Of a DNA stretch of 53,219 nucleotides, positions 8,376 through 18,262 are shown piece by piece. Source of the stretch: Betaproteobacteria bacterium (GTDB lineage: Bacteria > Pseudomonadota > Gammaproteobacteria > Burkholderiales > SHXO01); the NCBI GenBank assembly GCA_009693245.1, contig SHXO01000010.1, positions 1-53,219 of the forward strand, written 5' to 3'. The position numbers and the translations under genes are program-made. The notes under the pieces are model-generated. The model was given only the letters and a program-made list of their open reading frames with translations, ran no database searches and was not told where the DNA came from. How positions within the stretch are numbered: the first letter of the stretch is position 1; every line of letters begins with the position of its first letter.

Positions 8376-9725
8376 CTACCGAAAACGCGACACGGCGTCG
8401 TCCACGCGATCCACGGCGATGATCTCGATGCCAGCCACCGATCCCTTCGGGCGGTTTGCCTTCGGCACGATGGCCTGCGTGAATCCTAGCTTCGCCGCTT
8501 CCTTCAGACGCTCCTGCCCGCGCTGCACCGGGCGCACTTCGCCCGCTAACCCGACCTCGCCGAACACCACGAGCTTTTGCGGCAACGGCTTATTCTTGAA
8601 GGAAGACACCATGGCCAGCACCACCGCGAGATCCGCCGCCGGCTCATCGATGCGCACCCCCCCCACGGCATTGACGAAGACATCCTGGTCGAAATAGGCT
8701 AGGCCTGCGTGCCGGTGCAGCACCGCCAGCAACATCGCCAAGCGGTTTTGCTCCAACCCCACCGAGAGCCGGCGCGGGTTGGGCGTGTGGGCTTCGGCTA
8801 CCAGCGCCTGGATCTCCACCAGCATCGGGCGCGTGCCTTCCTGGGTAACCAGCACACAGGAGCCCGCGACCTCGGATTCGTGATGGGACAAGAACAGCGC
8901 GGAAGGGTTGGACACGCCGCGCAATCCCTTGTCCGTCATCGCGAACACGCCCAACTCGTTGGCCGCGCCAAAACGGTTCTTGATGGCGCGGATCATCCGA
9001 AAACTCGAGTGCGTATCGCCCTCGAAGTAAAGCACCGAATCCACGATATGCTCCAGCACTCGCGGTCCCGCGATCGCGCCCTCCTTGGTCACGTGCCCCA
9101 CCAGCAGAATCGTCGTGCCCTCCGTCTTGGCGAAGCGCGTCAACTGCGCGGCGCATTCGCGCACCTGCGCCACGCTGCCTGGCGCCGATTGCAAGCCTTC
9201 CGAGTACACCGTTTGTATGGAATCGATCACCGCCACGGACGGCCGGTGGCTTTTGAGGGTGGAGATGATTCTTTCCAATTGGATCTCCGCCAGCACCGGC
9301 ATGGTGCCCGCATCCAATCCCAGCCGTTTCGAGCGCAGCGCGATCTGCGCGGCGGACTCCTCCCCGCTCACGTAGAGCACCGGCGTCACCTTCGCCAGGA
9401 GTGCCAGCGCTTGCAAGAGCAACGTGGATTTTCCAATGCCTGGATCGCCACCAATCAATGCGACGGCACCTCGCACCAAGCCACCGCCCAGCACGCGGTC
9501 CAATTCCTCGATTCCCGTGGACAAACGCGGTTCTTCCTTGGCACTCACATCTCCCAGCAATTGCACGCTGCTAGGTTGTGACAAGTGCATGAAGCGCGTG
9601 GAGGGTTTCTCCGCGAGGCCCTCGGCCAGGGAATTCCACGCCGAGCAATGCGGGCATTGACCTTGCCATTTCGCGGATTGCCCGCCGCACTCCGTGCAAA
9701 TGTATACGGTTTTGATTTTGTTCAC
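8376..9725 (-). CDS. radA: DNA repair protein RadA
   Basis: A 449-residue RadA (Sms), a RecA-like branch-migration ATPase used in recombinational repair. It has an N-terminal zinc finger (CTECGGQ, then CPHCSAW), Walker A GGDPGIGKST near residue 95, the RadA-specific KNRFG motif and a C-terminal Lon-protease-like domain. GTG at 9725 is chosen because it gives the usual ten residues before the first Cys pair; a TTG two codons upstream is also open. It lies just downstream of alr in the same direction. Confidence 0.95.
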   Translation of the reverse strand: MNKIKTVYICTECGGQSAKWQGQCPHCSAWNSLAEGLAEKPSTRFMHLSQPSSVQLLGDVSAKEEPRLSTGIEELDRVLGGGLVRGAVALIGGDPGIGKSTLLLQALALLAKVTPVLYVSGEESAAQIALRSKRLGLDAGTMPVLAEIQLERIISTLKSHRPSVAVIDSIQTVYSEGLQSAPGSVAQVRECAAQLTRFAKTEGTTILLVGHVTKEGAIAGPRVLEHIVDSVLYFEGDTHSSFRMIRAIKNRFGAANELGVFAMTDKGLRGVSNPSALFLSHHESEVAGSCVLVTQEGTRPMLVEIQALVAEAHTPNPRRLSVGLEQNRLAMLLAVLHRHAGLAYFDQDVFVNAVGGVRIDEPAADLAVVLAMVSSFKNKPLPQKLVVFGEVGLAGEVRPVQRGQERLKEAAKLGFTQAIVPKANRPKGSVAGIEIIAVDRVDDAVSRFR

Positions 9726-9737
9726 CGGCAAGGCCCG

Positions 9738-10814
9738 CTAATCCACTTCGGCAATTGGCACCCGGGGTGCGAGAGCGCAGAGCAGTTCATAGCTCACCGT
9801 TCCCGCATGGGTTGCCACTTCGTCCACCGGCAAGCCCTCTCCCCATAACACCACCTTGGATCCGACATTTGCCGCAAGCAGATAAGTCAAGTCCACCATG
9901 AGCATATCCATGGACACAAGGCCCACCGTCGAGGTGCGCCGCCCATCCACCAGCACCGGCGTGCCGCTGGGGCAATGCCTGGGATATCCATCGGCGTATC
10001 CGCAGGCCACCACACCGATTCGCATCGGACGATCCGCGCGAAACGTGGCGCCATATCCCACCGCATCGCCCGGTTCCAGGTCTTGCACGGCGATGATCTC
10101 GCTCGCCAGCGTCATCGCCGGCTTCAAGTCCAGGGCTTGCGCGCTTTGATCCGCGAAGGGTGAACTCCCGTACAGCATTATGCCGGGGCGCACCCAATCG
10201 CCATGAGCTTGCGGGTAACGCAATATCGTGGCGGAATTCGCCATGGAGCGGGCGAGTTGTACGCCCTCGCAACATCGCTCGAATACCGCAAGCTGTTCGC
10301 CGATGCCGCGCTCGTCATCCGCGCAGGCGAAATGCGTCATGAGCGTGACGCCGCTCACACTTGCGCACCGGCGCGCCCGCTCCAAGGCATCGCGCCACTC
10401 TTGTTTCGGAAAACCAAGGCGGTTCATGCCGCTGTTGAGCTTGAGCAAGATGTCGATGGGCGCCGGGAGCCGGGCGCCCTCCAACATCTCCATCTGTCCC
10501 GCGCGGTGCACCACCGCGGCCAGGCGGTAGCGGGAAAGCTCCGCCAGTTCCGTGGCGCGGAAAAAACCCTCCAGCAAAACGATGCGGTCGGCGAAACCGG
10601 CTTCGCGCAAACGCACGGCGTCGGACAAGTCAAGCATGGCGAACCCATCGGCGCCGCGCAAGGCGGCGGCCGCCCTGAGCAAGCCATGGCCGTAAGCATT
10701 GGCCTTGATCACGGCCAGCACCTTGGATTTAGCCGCGTGGCGTTTGGCCACCATGAGGTTGTGCGCCAATGCGGCGCTTGAAATACTGGCTTGTATGGGA
10801 CGCGAGGGGGCCAT
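9738..10814 (-). CDS. alr: Alanine racemase
   Basis: A 358-residue PLP-dependent alanine racemase producing D-alanine for peptidoglycan. The PLP lysine sits in [13 protein letters not shown] near residue 38. The C-terminal domain has [26 protein letters not shown] and [10 protein letters not shown], the last carrying substrate and dimer contacts. Length is normal and the frame intact. It is the first gene of the alr-radA pair and is divergent from lplT, an arrangement common in betaproteobacteria. Confidence 0.95.
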   Translation of the reverse strand: MAPSRPIQASISSAALAHNLMVAKRHAAKSKVLAVIKANAYGHGLLRAAAALRGADGFAMLDLSDAVRLREAGFADRIVLLEGFFRATELAELSRYRLAAVVHRAGQMEMLEGARLPAPIDILLKLNSGMNRLGFPKQEWRDALERARRCASVSGVTLMTHFACADDERGIGEQLAVFERCCEGVQLARSMANSATILRYPQAHGDWVRPGIMLYGSSPFADQSAQALDLKPAMTLASEIIAVQDLEPGDAVGYGATFRADRPMRIGVVACGYADGYPRHCPSGTPVLVDGRRTSTVGLVSMDMLMVDLTYLLAANVGSKVVLWGEGLPVDEVATHAGTVSYELLCALAPRVPIAEVD

Positions 10815-10984
10815 GGGAAAGAAATTACGCTTGGTACCGCGGTGAAGTCAAAAGTGTGCCCATGCTAACGCCATGAAGCAACGATGACACCCGGCGCATT
10901 TCGCCGTCATCGCGACATGGTATAAAACCCCGGCGGTTCGTAGGCCTTCCCCATTCTTCCTGCTTCAATCAATCCAAATTAAAC
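10815..10984. promoter_or_regulatory. Divergent intergenic region between alr and lplT
   Basis: A 170-base gap between two divergent genes must contain both promoters. The hexamer tataaa near 10921 could be a -10 element for lplT, but I see no convincing -35 at the right distance. No terminator, repeat or operator palindrome was recognised. Confidence 0.3.
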
Positions 10985-12221
10985 ATGCAGCTTGGCTTCT
11001 ACATCATTCTGGCGGCGCAGTTTTTTTCCGCCTTGGCGGATAACGCCCTTCTATTCGCGGCCATCGCCTTGCTGGCCGAGATCCACGCGCCAGATTGGCA
11101 AACGCCCGTGCTGCACATGTACTTCGTGTTCTCCTACATCGTACTGGCACCCTTCGTGGGGCCCTTCGCCGATGCCTTGCCGAAGGGGAAGGTGATGTTC
11201 ATCAGCAACGGCGTCAAGCTGGCCGGATGTCTCGCCATGCTGGCGGGGCCTGCATCCTTTGTATGCCTATGGCGTCGTGGGTATCGGGGCCGCCATGTAC
11301 TCGCCGGCCAAGTACGGAATCCTCACCGAGTACCTACCCGCCAGCAAGTTAGTGCTGGCCAATGTCTGGATGGAAGGGCTCACGGTGGCCGCCATCATCT
11401 TGGGCGCCATCGCGGGCGGCTACATGGTGACTCCCGCCTTCTCCTCCGCCCTGGGCTTCGCGCCTGGCATGTTGTGGCTGGATAGCGCACCGAAGATCGC
11501 GGTCGCCTTTATCGTCTTGCTCTATGCCGCCGCCGGCCTCATCAATATCTACATCCCTCGAGTGGCGCTCGATCACAAACTCCTGCGCAAGACCATCACC
11601 TACATCCTGCGCGATTACTGGACATGCTTCTGGCAATTGTGGCGCGACCCCCTCGACCAGATGTCGCTGGCGGTAACCATGATTTTTTGGGGCTAGGGGG
11701 CCACGCTGAGACTGATTGTGCTGAATTGGTCCGAAACCATCCTGGGCCTGGATCCGGCACGCGCCGCGCAGCTCACCGCCGTGGTCGCCGTGGGCATCGC
11801 GGCGGGCGCCGCCGTCGCGGCGAAAACAGTTCAGATCGATAAGACGGAGAAGATCTTGCCTGTAGGCGTCAGCGTGGGTATCACCGTGATGTTGATGGTA
11901 TTCGCCCGCGAGTGGTGGACGCTCGCCATCGGTCTTTTCATCATCGGCGGCATCGGAGGGTTCTTCGTCGTGCCCATGAATGCCCTGCTGCAACACCGCG
12001 GCCACCTCATCATGGGCGCGGGCCACTCCATCGCCGTGCAGAATTTCAACGACCATCTGGCCATCCTCGCCATGCAAGGCATGTACGCCGACATGCTCAA
12101 ATTGAACATACCGCTGGAAGTCATCGTGGTTTTCTTTGGCCTCATGCTGGCCGCTGTCATGCACTATCTTTGGCGAAGGCATGGGGCCAAGCCGTCCAGG
12201 CTGAGCGCCTCAGACGCCTGA
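10985..12221 (+). pseudogene. lplT: Lysophospholipid transporter LplT, interrupted by a frameshift and an amber codon
   Basis: The pieces together give about 411 residues of an MFS-type lysophospholipid flippase of the inner membrane, beginning MQLGFYIILAAQFFSALADN. The frame changes near 11250: the sequence ggggcctgcatcc fits the family (AGLHPLYAYGVVGIGAA) only if one c is removed. The second frame then stops at TAG 11694-11696 inside IFWG*GATLRLIV and continues in the same frame to a normal end. Both lesions fall inside conserved membrane segments, so the protein as written could not be functional. Either a pseudogene or two sequence errors. Confidence 0.88.
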
Positions 12222-12312
12222 GCCAAGGGCATCCGAGATTTTGGAGCGAGCCCCAGGTGCGGCACATGCTGGATGCCTGGGGAAGGAGCAGTGGCGCGCC
12301 CGCCGCTCGCAA

Positions 12313-14028
12313 TCACCCCCCGCCACGCAGCAACTTCCCAGGCAACGCCCCGGTCGCTTTGTCATTTTCAATGACGACTTGTCCCGAGACGATGGTCGCG
12401 GCATAACCCTTTGCCGTTTGCATTAGGCGGCGGCCGCCGGCGGGCAGGTCGTTCACGATGTACGGGGGAGAAAGCGAGAGATTGGCGTGGTCGATCACGT
12501 TGATGTCAGCCTTCATGCCGGGGGCGATCAAGCCGCGGTCCGTGAGGCCTATCAATTGCGCCGGCGCCCTGGTGTAGCGTTGCACGGCCAATTCTAGCGG
12601 CAGGCGTTCGCCGCGTGTTCGGTCTCGCGTCCAATGCGTCAGCAGATAGGTGGGAAAGCCGCCGTCGCAGATGGTGCCGCAATGCGCACCGCCATCGCCC
12701 AGACCCACCACGGTGTGGGGATGGCGCAGCATGGTAAAGGTGGAGTCGTAATTGAAGTCCGTGTAGTTGGCGGCGGGTGCGAACAATAGGGCTTGGCCTT
12801 CGCGTTCCAGTAGCAGGTCGTACATCAACGCCATGGGATCTTGGCCGGTGCGCGCCGCCACTCCGGCAACGCTCGCCTCGGGGGGCGGTTCATATTCCGG
12901 AGGATCGCCCAAGGGGAACACGCGATCGAGGCTGCCAAGGATATTGGCGACGAAAGCGGGAATGCGCCCGGGCAAGCTATCGAAGGGCTCGGCGAGAATG
13001 CGTTCGCGTAGCGTTGGGTCGCGCATACGCGCGACACGCTGCGCCAATGGCAAATGCGCGATTTCCACGTAGCTAGTTTTGGTCATGAAAGGATGTAGCG
13101 TCCCTTGCAGGCCCAGCACAAGTCCCACGGCGCGCGGCGCTACTTGGCCCTGTATCTGAAGTCCATCGGCTTGGGCCCGATCGATCAGCGCCAAGAGATG
13201 CCGCCATTGTTGCGGGAATTCGGCTCGCTGCACCAAGGTAAAGGAAAGCGGGCGTCCGCTCGCTTTCACGCATTCACGCAAGAGCGTGAACTCCTCGTCA
13301 ATGTTTTCAAAGTCGGAAAGAAGTTGTAGAACGCCTCGCCCGGCACGGCGCACGCCTTGCGAAATGGCCAAGAGTTCCTTGCCCGCGGCGCTGTAGTTCG
13401 GAACGTAATCGCCGCGCACGGTTTTATGCAAGATGGTTCGCGAAGTCGTGAAGCCCATGGCGCCCGCCTTGATGGCCTGCTCCGTGAGATCGGCCATGCG
13501 CTGCATGTCCTCCGCCGTGGCGGGTTCGCGCTTGGCACCGCGCTCGCCCATCACGTAGTAACGCAACGCGGCGTGGGGCAACTGCGCGCCAAGGTCCATG
13601 ATGCGCGGTTTGCCTTCCAGCGCATCGAGATACTCTGGAAAACTTTCCCAGGCCCAATCCACGCCTTCGGCGAGCACGCTACCTGGGATATCTTCCACGC
13701 CTTCCATCAACTCTATGAGAAATTCTTTCTGGCTGGCTTTCATCGGAGCGAAACCAACCCCGCAATTTCCCATGACGGCGGTGGTCACGCCATGCCAGCA
13801 ACTCGGTGTGAGCATGGGATCCCAGGTCGCCTGGCCGTCGTAATGGGTGTGTACATCGACGAAGCCCGGCGTCACCAGAAGGCCATCGGCGTTCAGCGTG
13901 CGGCGCGCGGCGCCCCCGGCTTTCCCCACCTCCACGATGCGGCCGTCCGCGATGGCGACGTCACCGGTGAAAACCGGCTTACCGGATCCGTCGGCAACGG
14001 TTCCTCCACGAATCAATATGTCGTACAT
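12313..14028 (-). CDS. Amidohydrolase family 3 protein, D-aminoacylase-like
   Basis: A 571-residue metal-dependent amidohydrolase of the N-acyl-D-amino-acid deacylase type. It opens with a small beta-sandwich (MYDILIRGGTVADGSG) and the first metal motif FVDVHTHYDGQ near residue 60, followed by GVTTAVMGNCGVGFAP, which carries the Cys ligand seen in D-aminoacylases. GDGGAHCGTICDGGF near residue 435 holds the late Asp. The C-terminal strand segment (APGMKADINVID) closes the sandwich. It may hydrolyse N-acylated D-amino acids or a related amide; substrate cannot be read from sequence. It converges on the broken lplT gene. Confidence 0.85.
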   Translation of the reverse strand: MYDILIRGGTVADGSGKPVFTGDVAIADGRIVEVGKAGGAARRTLNADGLLVTPGFVDVHTHYDGQATWDPMLTPSCWHGVTTAVMGNCGVGFAPMKASQKEFLIELMEGVEDIPGSVLAEGVDWAWESFPEYLDALEGKPRIMDLGAQLPHAALRYYVMGERGAKREPATAEDMQRMADLTEQAIKAGAMGFTTSRTILHKTVRGDYVPNYSAAGKELLAISQGVRRAGRGVLQLLSDFENIDEEFTLLRECVKASGRPLSFTLVQRAEFPQQWRHLLALIDRAQADGLQIQGQVAPRAVGLVLGLQGTLHPFMTKTSYVEIAHLPLAQRVARMRDPTLRERILAEPFDSLPGRIPAFVANILGSLDRVFPLGDPPEYEPPPEASVAGVAARTGQDPMALMYDLLLEREGQALLFAPAANYTDFNYDSTFTMLRHPHTVVGLGDGGAHCGTICDGGFPTYLLTHWTRDRTRGERLPLELAVQRYTRAPAQLIGLTDRGLIAPGMKADINVIDHANLSLSPPYIVNDLPAGGRRLMQTAKGYAATIVSGQVVIENDKATGALPGKLLRGGG

Positions 14029-14275
14029 GAGATGCGCATGAAATGTCGCTGGTGCTCACCTTATAGCACATTGGGAATCTCACGGCGGGCTGTTGAAACA
14101 CTTCTCGGAGAAATGGTCTATGATGGCTCAAGCCATTTTTATCGCTGGAACCGCAATTCGATTGGGCCGGGCACGCGAAGAAAGGTGGTTCGCGCGTGGA
14201 GACCGCGCGTCTGTGTTCGTCCGCGAGAAGGCCAGGAGCGGCGAATTCGTTGCCGGAAACTAAATGGAGGAAGAC

Positions 14276-15892
14276 ATGGCTAGTGCAACTCCCAACTTCG
14301 ATGCCGTTGTAATCGGCGCGGGATTTTCTGGCATGTACATGCTGAAATCCCTGCGCGACAAATTAGGCCTGAATGTGCGTGTTTTCTAGGCCGGCGACAC
14401 CGTTGGCGGTACCTGGTATTGGAACCGCTACCACGGCGCCCGCTGCGATTCCGATGCCTATATCTACTGCTTCACGTTCGGCAAGCAGATGCTGCAGGAG
14501 TGGGAATGGACGGAACGCTATCCCGAACAGCCCGAAATCCTGCGTTACCTGGAATATGTCGCCAAGCGCCACGATCTGAAGCGCAACATGCAGTTCGGCA
14601 CCCGCGTGACCGGTGCCGAATACGACGAGAACAACAATCTGTGGAGAGTGCACACCGACAAGGGCGACAATGTCACGGCCCGTTTCCTCATAGCGGCGGT
14701 GGGTAGCCTATCCACCACCAACATGCCGCAGTTCAAGGGACTGGAGAATTACAAGGGCAAGTGGTACCACACCAGCCGCTTTCCGCACGAGGGCGTCGAT
14801 TTCACCGGAAAACGCGTGGGCGTGGTCGGCACCGGAGCCACCGCGGCACAGGCCATCCCGGAAATCGCGCAGCAAGCCAAGCACCTCACCGTGTTTCAGC
14901 GCACAGCCAACTACTGTGTGCCAGCGCGCAACGGCAAGGTCGATCCCGAACTGGTGAAGGCTCGCAAGGCCGATTATGACGGCATCGTCAAGCGCACACG
15001 CGAGTCGTTCTTCGGCCAGGAGCATTACTTCATCCCGAAGTCGGCGCTGGAAGCCACGCCCGAGGAACGAGAACGCGAGTTCGACAAGCGCTGGGACGCG
15101 GGCGGCTTCGCCTTTTGGCTCGCCAACTACCAGGACATGTTCTTTAGCAAGGAAGCCAACGAACTATGCGCTGACTACATCCGGCGCAAAATCTTCAAGA
15201 CCGTGAAGGAAGCGGCCATCGCCAAGAAGCTCATCCCCAAGGGCCACTACTACGGCACCAAGCGCCAACCCCTGGACACGAACTATTACGAGACGTTCAA
15301 CAGGGACAACGTGCTGCTGGTCGATGCCACCATCGACGGCCCCATCGAGGAGATCACGGAGAATGGCATCCGAGCCGGGGGCAAGGAATACGAGCTTGAA
15401 ATCATCGTCTTCGCCACTGGATTCGACGCCATGACCGGTCCGCTGAAGGCGCTTAATCTCAAAGGCCGCGGTGGCCGCACGCTGGACAAGGAATGGGCGG
15501 ACGGCCCCCATAGCTACCTTGGCATCTCGGTCGCTGGTTTCCCTAATCTGTTCACCCTCACCGGCCCGCAAAGTCCGTCGGTGTTGACAAACATGCCGGT
15601 GGCGATCGAGCAGCACGTGGAGTGGGTTGCCGATTGCATCGACCACCTGAACAAGAATGAAAAGACCACCATAGAGGCCACTCCCGAGGCTCAGAACCAG
15701 TGGGTCGCGCATGTCAACGAGATCGTCAACATGACCCTGATGGTCAGCGCCAACTCGTGGTACATGAGCGCCAATATCCCCGGCAAGCCGCGCGCGTTCT
15801 TGCCGTATTTGGGACCCGAAGGGGTGGGCGGCTACCGCAAGAAGTGCGACGAAGTAGCGGCCAAGGGATATGAAGGATTCGCGCTCGCGTGA
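14276..15892 (+). pseudogene. Flavin-containing Baeyer-Villiger-type monooxygenase with amber codon 38
   Basis: A 538-codon frame for an FAD/NADPH monooxygenase of the cyclohexanone/4-hydroxyacetophenone monooxygenase group, which inserts oxygen next to a ketone. Visible are the FAD loop VIGAGFSG (residues 12-19), GGTWYWNRYHGARCD, a Baeyer-Villiger fingerprint variant YKGKWYHTSRFPH near 158-170 with Phe where Trp is usual, the NADPH loop VVGTGATAAQ near 183 and the late FATGFDAMTG. Codon 38 (14387-14389) is TAG, where the family has the acidic residue closing beta-strand 2 of the FAD fold (VRVF*AGD); one base change from GAG would explain it. ATG 14276 follows a good GGAGG. Translation would otherwise restart at 14489 without the FAD loop. 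Confidence 0.88.
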
Positions 15893-15995
15893 CTTGGGGA
15901 AGCGGGAGGAGGTGGCAAGGAGTAGGGAGGAGTAAGAACCTTAGGCCCAAGTCCCTAGTCCCGCGCAAATAGCATCCATGAACGGAGGAGACATC
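15893..15995. other. Purine-rich spacer between the monooxygenase and hydrolase genes
   Basis: A 103-base gap holding an AGG-rich run around 15898-15941. A strong ribosome-binding site (ggaggag, 15984-15990) serves the ATG at 15996. The spacing and shared direction suggest the two genes form one transcription unit. Confidence 0.4.
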
Positions 15996-17049
15996 ATGAT
16001 CGAAAACAGTTACTACTCGCAGGAAGTGCACGGCCCTTACGAGATGCACGACATCGGCGACCTGGCCCTTGAAGAAGGCGGCACCATCAGAGGCTGCAAA
16101 CTCGCGTACGCGACGTTCGGGACCCTCAATGCCGCCAAGGACAACGCCATTCTCATTCCCACTTGGTACTCAGGCACCAACAAACTCCTGGAACAGGCGT
16201 ATACCGGCAAGGGCCGCGCGCTCGATCCGGACAAATACTTTCTCATCATCGTCAACCAGATCGGCAACGGTCTCTCGACCTCGCCTCACAACACGCCGGC
16301 ACCGGGCGGCATGGGGAATTTTCCCCGCGTGCGCATCGGTGACGACGTGCGGGCGCAGCACAAGTTCATCACGGAGAAGTTCGACTTGACGAGCCTCGCG
16401 CTGGTGGTGGGCGGCTCCATGGGCGCGCAGCAGACCTACGAATGGGCCGTACGCTACCCTGACATGGTCAAGCGCGCCGCGCCCATCGCCGGCACGGCGA
16501 AGAACACGACCCATGATTTTTTATTCACCGAAACGCTGGTGGATGCGATCACCTCGGACCCCGGCTTCAATAAGGTGTTCTACAAGTCCTAGGCCGAGGT
16601 ACGCGAGGGCCTGCTGCGCCACGCCAAGATGTGGGCGGTGACGGGTTTGGAGCACGGAGTTCTTTCAGCAGAGCCGGCACAAGGCCCTGGGGTTTTCGTC
16701 CTTGGACGATTTCATCATCAACTTCATGAACGGTTATTTCAGCGTGATGGACCCCAACGATCTCCTCTGCATGGCTTGGAAATGGCAGCGCGGGGACGTC
16801 AGCCGCCACACCGGTGGCGACTTGAGAGCCGCGTTGAGCCGCATCAAAGCCAAGACCTTTGTCATGCCCATGACTTCTGATATGTTCTTCCCGCCGGCCG
16901 ATTGCCAGGCCGAGTGGCGGCTCATTCCCGATGCCGAGTTCAGGCCCATCGATACCATCGACGGCCATCTGGCGCTGTTCGGCGCCGACCAGAGCGCACT
17001 CGCTCAGATCGATAAACACCTGAAAGAGTTGCTCGCGGCAAAGGTGTAA
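15996..17049 (+). pseudogene. Alpha/beta hydrolase of the homoserine O-acetyltransferase (MetX) superfamily, interrupted twice
   Basis: About 350 residues when repaired. The fold and nucleophile elbow are clear: LVVGGSMGAQQTYEWAVRYP with Ser near residue 137, followed by the acid in TSDMFFPPADC and the His in IDGHLALFG. It resembles MetX-like hydrolases rather than true MetX. A TAG at 16590-16592 interrupts YKS*AEVREGL, and near 16645 gggttt needs one t fewer to continue as WSTEFFQQSRHKALGF. ATG 15996 is chosen over 15978 because of the GGAGGAG just before it. It follows the Baeyer-Villiger monooxygenase, so ester hydrolysis after oxygen insertion is a reasonable but unproven role. Confidence 0.82.
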
Positions 17050-17055
17050 TGGCTG

Positions 17056-17085
17056 GGGCGCCGCATAGACGCGCGGCGCCCTTTC
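17056..17085 (+). terminator. GC-rich hairpin after the MetX-like hydrolase gene
   Basis: gggcgccgc (17056-17064) pairs perfectly with gcggcgccc (17073-17081) across an eight-base loop and is followed by a short ttt. The nine-base GC stem is strong but the U-tract is short, so termination may be partial. It lies seven bases beyond the stop. Confidence 0.6.
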
Positions 17086-17192
17086 CGCGATTCGGTTTCA
17101 TGCAGGCAAGAGGTAGGTGAAACGGATTTTCGTCTCATGCTTTCCTTCGCGTTGCGTTGGACATTTTTGCCGCGAGACACCGGACAGTCTGC

Positions 17193-18176
17193 TCACCGGT
17201 GCCCGTATATCTCCTTGTTCACCACGTTCGCCATCTCAGGCTTCCCATCGAGCACGGACAATACGTTGCTTACCAGGGAAACCGCCATGCGGTCCAAGGA
17301 CTCGCGGGTTACTCCCGCCATGTGCGGCGCCAGCACCACGTTCGGTAGTTGCAGCAAGGGATTATTCGCGTCCGGAGGTTCGCGCTCCAGCACGTCGAGA
17401 CCGGCGGCTTTGATGACGCCCGTGGTGAGTGCCGTGTGCAGCGAGGGCTCGTGAATGATGCCGCCGCGCGCGGTGTTCACGATAAAGGCGCCAGGCTTCA
17501 TGCGCGCGAGTTGCGCTTCGGCGATAATGCCGTTGGTTTCCTTCGTTTTCGGGCAATTTATGGAAACGAAATCCGCCTTGGCGAGCGCGTCATCCAGGGC
17601 GGTTTCAGGATGGCATCCGGCGGCGCGAATCTTGGCGGCATCCACGTAAGGATCGTAGGCACAGACAGTCATGCCAAGGGCGAGGCACATCTTGGCCAAG
17701 CGGCTGCCGATCTTGCCGAAGCCGACGATCAACACCGTTTTCTCGAATAGATCCACCGGCAGGCCCTGCGCCATGCGCTGGTTCCAGCGATTCTCGCGGA
17801 CCATGGCATCGAAGGCCGTGCCACGCTTGGCAAGCTCCAGCATGAGGTAGAGCGATTGCTCGGCCACCGAGGGCGAGTTGGCGACGCCAGTAATCATGAG
17901 CGGCACGTGCGCCTTCGTGAGCGCGGGCACATCCACCATGTCGTAGCCGACACCATGGCGTGCAACGACCTGCACGCCGGGCCCGGCTTTGATTTCGGCC
18001 TCTCCAAAAGGAGTGAGGCTCAAGCCCACGCCCTGCGCTCCAGCCAATAGGCGGTGAAATTCCGCGGTGGCAATGTTCACATCGAAAGGAATAGCCTCGA
18101 TATCCTCGCGCGCTTGCACCACTTTCCAACCCGCTTGCGCCATCGCGGCGGGCAACAACACTTTTCTTTTGGCCAT
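17193..18176 (-). CDS. D-isomer-specific 2-hydroxyacid dehydrogenase
   Basis: A 327-residue NAD(P)-dependent dehydrogenase of the phosphoglycerate dehydrogenase/hydroxypyruvate reductase fold. The dinucleotide loop is VGFGKIGSRLAK near residue 152. The catalytic triad is present: Arg in NTARGGI, Glu in LDVLEREPP and His in APHMAGVT. It lacks the ACT domain of long SerA proteins. A strong GGGAGGAG precedes the ATG. The precise 2-hydroxyacid is not determined by sequence; it is divergent from the metallopeptidase gene and convergent with the MetX-like hydrolase. Confidence 0.9.
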   Translation of the reverse strand: MAKRKVLLPAAMAQAGWKVVQAREDIEAIPFDVNIATAEFHRLLAGAQGVGLSLTPFGEAEIKAGPGVQVVARHGVGYDMVDVPALTKAHVPLMITGVANSPSVAEQSLYLMLELAKRGTAFDAMVRENRWNQRMAQGLPVDLFEKTVLIVGFGKIGSRLAKMCLALGMTVCAYDPYVDAAKIRAAGCHPETALDDALAKADFVSINCPKTKETNGIIAEAQLARMKPGAFIVNTARGGIIHEPSLHTALTTGVIKAAGLDVLEREPPDANNPLLQLPNVVLAPHMAGVTRESLDRMAVSLVSNVLSVLDGKPEMANVVNKEIYGHR

Positions 18177-18262
18177 GACTGACTCCTCCCTTGAACTCCG
18201 ATGATTTTACATCGCTGGGCGGTGGTAATCTGCCTTGAAAGAATCAACATGGGGAGACCTCC

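Noticed and set aside
13357-14283. 308-codon open frame antisense to the amidohydrolase
   Set aside because: Lies opposite a clear metal-dependent hydrolase and shows no family features.
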